Shown: positions 41,154-44,664 of the stretch, in pieces
Position numbering within the stretch: the first letter of the stretch is position 1
Layout of the letters: each line of letters opens with the position of its first letter
Assembly (NCBI GenBank): GCA_030446625.1
Contig: JAUJMY010000022.1
Location: 1-44,664, forward strand
Length of the DNA: 44,664 nucleotides
DNA from: Gaiellaceae bacterium
GTDB lineage: Bacteria; Actinomycetota; Thermoleophilia; Gaiellales; Gaiellaceae
Direction of reading: 5' to 3'
The notes under the pieces: generated by a model
What the model was told of the DNA's origin: nothing
Databases searched by the model: none
Seen by the model: only the letters and a program-made list of their open reading frames with translations
Position numbers and translations under genes: made by a program

Positions 41154-41660
41154 TTAGACCGAGCGGTCTAGCTCCCCGAGCAGGTCTTCAACGTCGAGCG
41201 GTGCCGTGACCATCGCGACTCCGTCACCATCAGGCGGGCGCGGCCACTCCTCGAGCGGGCGGTCTCGGTACAGCTCAATGCCGTTCTGATCGGGATCTCT
41301 CAAGTAGAGGGCCTCGGAGACGCGGTGGTCCGAAGCTCCGTCTAGTGGCACACGCGCCTCCACCAGGCGCCGGAGCGCGTCCGCGAGCGTGCGCCGGTCC
41401 GGATAGCGGATCGCGACGTGGAAGAGCCCGGTCGTCCCCGCCGGCGGCGGGGAGCCGCCTTTCGACTGCCAGGTGTTGAGCCCGATGTGGTGGTGGTAGC
41501 CGCCGGCGGAGATGAAGGCTGCGTCGGTGCCCCAGCGCTGCATCACCTCGAACCCGAGCACGCCGCAGTAGAAGGCGAGCGAGCGTTCGATGTCCGCGAC
41601 CTTCAGATGAACGTGGCCGATGTCGACGCGGCCGTCGATCGGCTTTCGGGGCTCGTCCAT
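41154..41660 (-). CDS. VOC-family (glyoxalase/dioxygenase-fold) protein, intact copy
   Basis: 168 residues from ATG 41660. IGHVHLKVADIERSLAFYCG, SAGGYHHHIGLNTWQSKGG, GTTGLFHVAIRYPDRRTLAD and YLRDPDQNGIELYRDRP show two paired beta-alpha-beta-beta-beta modules with His/Glu metal positions. This looks like the catechol-2,3-dioxygenase-like group. It is nearly identical in long stretches to the split gene at 36137, so it is a recent paralogue now inside the insertion that destroyed the other copy. Confidence 0.88.
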   Translation of the reverse strand: MDEPRKPIDGRVDIGHVHLKVADIERSLAFYCGVLGFEVMQRWGTDAAFISAGGYHHHIGLNTWQSKGGSPPPAGTTGLFHVAIRYPDRRTLADALRRLVEARVPLDGASDHRVSEALYLRDPDQNGIELYRDRPLEEWPRPPDGDGVAMVTAPLDVEDLLGELDRSV

Positions 41661-41664
41661 GGTC

Positions 41665-42237
41665 TCAGCCCGTGACACGGAGGTCGATCTCGACGGTGCT
41701 CGGACGACAGCCGCCGCCCCGAGCACGCCCGCAGCCATACGGCGCGACGGTTCCGGGTTCAGGCTGTTGACGCGCAACCACGAACGCATCCAGCCCGCGC
41801 CCGCTGGCTTCGGCAGGCAAGGGTGGAACCCTGCCGAGCTTCAGCCAGACGCCTTCCGGTAGACGAGCGACGGCGTCGGTGTACGACAGGCCCACTAAAC
41901 ACGGGACGACTACGGTAGGCGGATGGTGCGTCCGGAAGGCGGGGCTCGGGATCAGCGAACTCCGGATGTGCAGCGTGACGGTCGATCCCTTCGGCACGCG
42001 CGCAGGAGCACGCGGCGTCTGGTAGGCGACGACGTAACCCTCAAGACGCGCCCCGGCAGGCTGCTGCGGAAACTGCGGAATCGTGAATCTCAGCCCCGCC
42101 TCGAGCAGGCGCTCTGCGGCCACGTCCAATCTTGACGAGGCGTTCGAGGGGACGGTTACTGATTCGGCGCGTCCGCCCGCGCAGCTCACTGGGACCAGCA
42201 ACAGCAAGCCCAAGAGCAGAAGCCACCACAGCCTCAC
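41665..42237 (-). CDS. Lipoprotein with PASTA-like repeats
   Basis: 190 residues from GTG 42237. The N-terminus WWLLLLGLLLLVPVSCAGG is a lipoprotein signal with the lipobox PVSC. Two PASTA-like units follow: SSRLDVAAERLLEAGLRFTI with YVVAYQTPRAPARVPKGSTV, and VVPCLVGLSYTDAVARLPEG with FVVARQQPEPGTVAPYG. PASTA domains bind peptidoglycan stems or beta-lactams. It is probably anchored outside the membrane. The stop is 4 bases from the VOC start downstream on the same strand. Confidence 0.82.
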   Translation of the reverse strand: MRLWWLLLLGLLLLVPVSCAGGRAESVTVPSNASSRLDVAAERLLEAGLRFTIPQFPQQPAGARLEGYVVAYQTPRAPARVPKGSTVTLHIRSSLIPSPAFRTHHPPTVVVPCLVGLSYTDAVARLPEGVWLKLGRVPPLPAEASGRGLDAFVVARQQPEPGTVAPYGCGRARGGGCRPSTVEIDLRVTG

Positions 42238-42317
42238 GACGCCATGCTAGGCGCAGCCGCTCGCCTGCGGTCTTCGCTCGCGCTACGGCAGTAGAACTCG
42301 CTGTCTTCAACGACTCA

Positions 42318-42455
42318 GATCACAACGGCGTCGAGCTCTACCGAGACCGCGCGGAGGCCGAGTGGCCGCGGCCGCAGGACGGCGCCCGCGGCGTCGCGAT
42401 GTTCAACGCGCCGCTGGACCTGCGCGCCCTGCTCGCGGAGGCGACCCGTGCCTAG
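42318..42455 (+). pseudogene. VOC gene, 3' part cut off by the insertion
   Basis: 45 codons with no start: HNGVELYRDRAEAEWPRPQD, GVAMFNAPLDLRALLAEATR then A and a stop. It continues exactly where the 5' part at 36137-36490 stops (RDPD joined to HNGVELY), and together they equal the length of the intact paralogue. The small acidic protein gene overlaps its end, so the original operon ran ligase, VOC, small protein. Confidence 0.88.
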
Positions 42456-42675
42456 GGGCTACATGGAAGGCCCCGCGGCCGAGGAGGCGGAGCGCCGGCT
42501 CGAGGAGCTCGAGCGCGGGCCGGAGGTTCAGGCCGAGGAGCGGGCAGCGGTCTACGGCTCCACGGACGACGAGCCGGAGCGCCACTTCCTCGGCTGGCTC
42601 GGCGACGTCGATCCCGACGACCTGTTCGCGAGCGGCGCCGCGTGGGGCATCACCGTCGTGCGCCGCTCCAAGTAA
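42448..42675 (+). CDS. Small acidic protein of unknown function
   Basis: 75 residues from GTG 42448, which has GGAGG (42437-42441) at good spacing; ATG 42463 is an alternative. An N-terminal charged helix (AAEEAERRLEELERGPEV) is followed by DEPERHFLGWLGDVDPDDLF and WGITVVRRSK. No signal or membrane segment. It overlaps the end of the VOC remnant and would have been translated with it before the insertion. Confidence 0.68.
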   Translation: MPRGYMEGPAAEEAERRLEELERGPEVQAEERAAVYGSTDDEPERHFLGWLGDVDPDDLFASGAAWGITVVRRSK

Positions 42676-42701
42676 CAACTCGTTACTAAGTCCGACGCCC
42701 G

Positions 42702-42710
42702 TGCTACGGT
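42702..42710 (+). promoter_or_regulatory. Extended -10 box of the DEAD-box helicase gene
   Basis: TGCTACGGT, the same nine bases found upstream of the cold-shock gene at 44387-44395. TG one base before TACGGT fits an extended -10 element. The -35 is weak (GTTACT near 42682). Confidence 0.5.
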
Positions 42711-42760
42711 GCCTGGCACGGACGGCGTGGTGTCGTCCCGTGAGATTCAGCTTCTCGTTC

Positions 42761-42809
42761 CTCCTTCGGGTGTGTCGGGGCAGGCGGATCTCGACCCGAA
42801 CCGAAGGAG
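42761..42809 (+). promoter_or_regulatory. Leader hairpin that hides the helicase ribosome site, with an alternative pairing
   Basis: CTCCTTCGG (42761-42769) pairs with CCGAAGGAG (42801-42809), which contains the Shine-Dalgarno GAAGGAG. The overlapping segment TTCGGGT (42765-42771) can instead pair with ACCCGAA (42794-42800), leaving the ribosome site free. The two folds exclude each other, so the leader may act as a temperature or helicase-sensitive switch. Confidence 0.55.
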
Positions 42810-42818
42810 TCGAACACC

Positions 42819-44015
42819 ATGTCACAGCAGTCTTTCCGTGAGCTCGGCGTGGACGAGCCCGTCGCCGCCGCCCTCGCGAACCGCTCCATCCACACCCCCT
42901 TCGCGATCCAGACGCTCGTGCTGCCGGACGCGCTCGCGGGACAGGACGTGCTCGCGAAGGCCCCGACCGGATCGGGCAAGACGCTCGCGTTCGCGGTGCC
43001 GATCGTGCAGCGCCTCGAGGCGTCGGACGCGCGGCCGTCGGCGCTCGTGCTCGTGCCGACACGCGAGCTCGCCGTCCAGGTCGCGGGCGAGTTCGAGCAG
43101 ATCGGACGCGCGCGGGGCCTGAAGGTCGCCGCGATCTACGGCGGCACCTCAGTCCGCGGCCAGTCCGCCGGCGCGAAGGACGCGCACATCCTCGTCGCGA
43201 CGCCGGGCCGCCTCGAGGACGTCGCGAACCGCCGGCTCGTCAAGCTCGACGGGATCCGGATCCTCGTCCTCGACGAGGCCGACCGGATGCTCGACATGGG
43301 CTTCCAGCCGCAGGTCGACGCGATCGTGCGGCGGCTGCCGAAGGAGCGCCAGACGATGTTCTTCTCCGCCACGCTCGACGGCGAGGTCGGCCAGCTCGCG
43401 CGCGCGTACACGCACAACCCGGGCAGCTACGACGCGCAGCTCCCGAGCCACCTCGAGCTGGGCGAGACGGAGCACCACTTCGTCCCCGTCACCGCGGACA
43501 ACAAGGTCGAGAAGCTCGTCGAGCTGCTCCAGGCGGAGCGCGGGCTCGCGCTCGTCTTCGTCCGGACGAAGCGCGGCGCGGACCGGCTCGTCGAGAAGCT
43601 CTCGCGCCACGACGTGAAGGCGGTCGCGATGCACGGCGACATGGGCCAGGGCGCCCGCGAGCGCGCGCTCGCGCGCTTCGAGGCGGGCAAGGTCTCGACG
43701 CTCGTCGCCACCGACGTCGCCGCGCGCGGCCTGGACCTGGACGACATCACGCACGTGATCAACTTCGACCCGCCCGAGGACGACAAGGGCTATACGCACC
43801 GCGTCGGCCGCACCGCCCGCGCCGGGCGCGACGGCACCGGGATCACGCTCGTCCTCCCCGAGCAGCAGGCGGACGTGAGCCGCGTCGCTCGGCGCGTCGG
43901 CGAGGTGGAGCAGTTCGAGAGCCACGGCATGCGCGTCGCGCCGAAGGCGCTCGTCTACTCGGGCCGCAGCCGGCGCTCCAAGTGGGGCTCGCCGCCGAAG
44001 CGGCGCAAGATCTAG
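42819..44015 (+). CDS. DEAD-box RNA helicase (CsdA/RhlE-like)
   Basis: 398 residues, a compact two-domain helicase. Q motif FRELGVDEPVAAAL...TPFAIQ, motif I AKAPTGSGKT, Ia PTRELAVQ, motif II VLDEADRMLDMGF, motif III FFSATLD, IV VFVRTKRG, V ATDVAARGLDLDDI and VI HRVGRTARAGRDG. It unwinds RNA with ATP, typically in ribosome assembly or RNA decay in the cold. The C-terminus ends with a short basic tail (RSRRSKWGSPPKRRKI). Its leader and promoter resemble those of the convergent cold-shock gene, pointing to shared control. Confidence 0.95.
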   Translation: MSQQSFRELGVDEPVAAALANRSIHTPFAIQTLVLPDALAGQDVLAKAPTGSGKTLAFAVPIVQRLEASDARPSALVLVPTRELAVQVAGEFEQIGRARGLKVAAIYGGTSVRGQSAGAKDAHILVATPGRLEDVANRRLVKLDGIRILVLDEADRMLDMGFQPQVDAIVRRLPKERQTMFFSATLDGEVGQLARAYTHNPGSYDAQLPSHLELGETEHHFVPVTADNKVEKLVELLQAERGLALVFVRTKRGADRLVEKLSRHDVKAVAMHGDMGQGARERALARFEAGKVSTLVATDVAARGLDLDDITHVINFDPPEDDKGYTHRVGRTARAGRDGTGITLVLPEQQADVSRVARRVGEVEQFESHGMRVAPKALVYSGRSRRSKWGSPPKRRKI

Positions 44016-44020
44016 GCCAG

Positions 44021-44078
44021 CGCGCCCGGCGGCTCACCTACCGGCTTCGGTAGCTTCGGTAGGCGAGCCGCCCGCGCG
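44021..44078. terminator. Shared bidirectional terminator of helicase and cold-shock genes
   Basis: GGCGGCTC-AC-CTACCG (44028-44043) pairs with CGGTAG-GC-GAGCCGCC (44057-44072), extended by CGCGC/GCGCG at the base. It lies between two convergent genes. No long T-tract. Confidence 0.7.
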
Positions 44079-44096
44079 CGAGGTCGCACGACTGCC

Positions 44097-44306
44097 TCAG
44101 CCCTGGATGGGCATGACGTCGTAGGCCTCGGGGCCCTTCTGCCCCTCGCGCGACTCGTACTCGACCTTCGCGCCCTCGGCGAGCGTCTTGAAGCCGCTGC
44201 CGCCGATCGACGAGTGATGCACGAACAGGTCCTTGCCGCCGCCCTCGGGGGCGATGAACCCGTACCCCTTCGCGTCGTTGAACCACTTCACGGTTCCGGT
44301 TGCCAT
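44097..44306 (-). CDS. Cold-shock protein, CspA family
   Basis: 69 residues. [20 protein letters not shown] carries RNP1 (KGYGFI) and DLFVHHSSI carries RNP2, the nucleic-acid face of the five-stranded barrel. It binds single-stranded RNA or DNA and melts RNA structure. Strong Shine-Dalgarno AAGGAGG (44317-44323), 10 bases from the ATG, but buried in a hairpin. It converges with the DEAD-box helicase; both are classical cold-response partners. Confidence 0.95.
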   Translation of the reverse strand: MATGTVKWFNDAKGYGFIAPEGGGKDLFVHHSSIGGSGFKTLAEGAKVEYESREGQKGPEAYDVMPIQG

Positions 44307-44316
44307 AGAAAAAACA

Positions 44317-44350
44317 CCTCCTTCGATCCAGTCACGAACGGATCAGGAGG
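44317..44350 (-). promoter_or_regulatory. Leader hairpin that hides the cold-shock gene ribosome site
   Basis: On the minus strand CCTCCT (44345-44350) and GATCC (44340-44344) pair with GGATC (44325-44329) and AGGAGG (44317-44322), an 11-bp stem with a 2-base bulge. The second arm contains the Shine-Dalgarno sequence. Confidence 0.6.
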
Positions 44351-44386
44351 CGCTGCGGCCGACCGAACTCGCTCTAGCTCTCGCCG

Positions 44387-44395
44387 ACCGTAGCA
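44387..44395 (-). promoter_or_regulatory. Extended -10 box of the cold-shock gene
   Basis: TGCTACGGT on the minus strand, identical to the box at 42702-42710. It predicts a leader of about 75 bases. A small CCCCC-GAAA-GGGG hairpin lies further upstream (44420-44432). Confidence 0.5.
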
Positions 44396-44557
44396 GCCCC
44401 GGCGCGTGCGTGCCGGTTTCCCCCGAAAGGGGTACTTGCACTTCGCGAAAGCTGCGCTACCCTCCCCACACGCGACCAGGCGCCGAGGACATCGTGGCGT
44501 GCTCGAAAATCGAAGAGGGGGTCACCAGTTAAGAAGTTGTTACTGGCTATCATAGAC

Positions 44558-44664
44558 GTGCAAACGCAGCTGAAGTCGGCGACACAAGAGTCTGCACACG
44601 AGCATAGTCAGAAGTGCTACGCGCTCAAGCTGATCCTCCTCGGCTTCGAGCGCTCGCCCCTTCC
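44558..44664 (+). CDS. Possible 5' end of a gene running off the window
   Basis: An open frame from GTG 44558 (or TTG 44537) to the right edge, reading VQTQLKSATQESAHEHSQKC then YALKLILLGFERSPL. The base composition is clearly lower in GC than the neighbours. No ribosome site is evident and no family is recognised. Confidence 0.3.
   Translation, partial: MQTQLKSATQESAHEHSQKCYALKLILLGFERSPL

Larger units (their letters stand above)
36491..42316. mobile_element. 5.8-kb insertion splitting a VOC gene, imperfect terminal inverted repeats
   Basis: The left end begins GAGTC (36491-36495) with CGAGTTCTA at 36507-36515. The right end, read inward on the minus strand, begins GAGTC (42316-42312) with CGAGTTCTA at 42300-42292. 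The two blocks have identical spacing. Upstream and downstream VOC halves join cleanly across it. No clear target duplication is visible. The interior looks richer in A and T than the flanks and carries cargo on both strands plus a transposase remnant near 39.0 kb. No complete transposase remains, so the element is probably immobile now or was moved by another one. Confidence 0.72.

Noticed and set aside
1..44664. CRISPR arrays, tRNA or rRNA genes, phage structural genes, replication origin
   Set aside because: No regularly spaced repeats, tRNA T-loops with cloverleaf support, rRNA motifs, capsid or tail genes, or DnaA-box clusters were seen.

Overview
The window is 44.7 kb of very GC-rich DNA from a bacterial chromosome. 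Codon third positions are almost all G or C, GTG starts are common, and neighbouring genes overlap tightly in the form GTGA. Gene content (actinobacterial-type CtaA, ClpS, PAC2 protein, a WGxxGxxG small protein, several XRE/ArsR regulators) suggests an actinobacterium, most likely of the Thermoleophilia (Gaiella/Solirubrobacter-like) group. That placement is inference from gene style; there is no rRNA here to test it. Several genes are broken by one-base indels in short homopolymers, and one gene is scrambled, so the assembly may contain errors.

Layout. 1-5.5 kb: end of an M24 peptidase, acetyl-CoA synthetase, a GNAT acetyltransferase, an unknown protein, a secreted beta-lactamase-fold protein and an HD-domain protein. 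5.5-12.8 kb: M16 protease and thioesterase, a WGxxGxxG small protein, a rearranged SDR pseudogene, a nucleotidyltransferase with a class V aminotransferase, ClpS, OsmC, a saccharopine-dehydrogenase-like protein, and a frameshifted Mug glycosylase. 12.8-18.4 kb: NadE, an exported protein, an SDR, an amidase and a second acyl-CoA synthetase. The last is preceded by a near-consensus promoter and a highly folded leader or small RNA. 18.7-20.2 kb: an XRE-TPR regulator followed by a 30-codon peptide gene. 20.3-28.7 kb: an ABC1 kinase, a methyltransferase, selD, ctaA, a PAC2 protein and a large SF2 helicase. 29.5-34.5 kb (minus strand): a compact run with a second XRE-TPR regulator, an AlkA-like glycosylase, a methyltransferase, proC, a 6-phosphogluconolactonase and an ArsR-like regulator. 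A second tiny peptide gene diverges from this regulator.

34.7-42.7 kb: an O-antigen-ligase-like membrane protein, a VOC (glyoxalase-fold) gene and a small acidic protein once formed one operon. The VOC gene has been split by a 5.8-kb insertion (about 36491-42316) with imperfect terminal inverted repeats. The insertion looks less GC-rich and holds an alpha/beta hydrolase, a nucleotidyltransferase, a Cys-His protein, a transposase remnant, GNAT, Nudix, a second VOC gene with a decayed copy, and a PASTA lipoprotein. 42.7-44.3 kb: a DEAD-box RNA helicase converges on a cold-shock protein gene. Both have the same extended -10 box and a leader hairpin that buries the Shine-Dalgarno sequence.

Best leads: the paired XRE-TPR regulator plus micropeptide modules (like RRNPP peptide sensing in design), the structured RNA at 18455-18611, the matched SD-occluding leaders of the two cold-shock genes, and a repeated need for CTG start codons.
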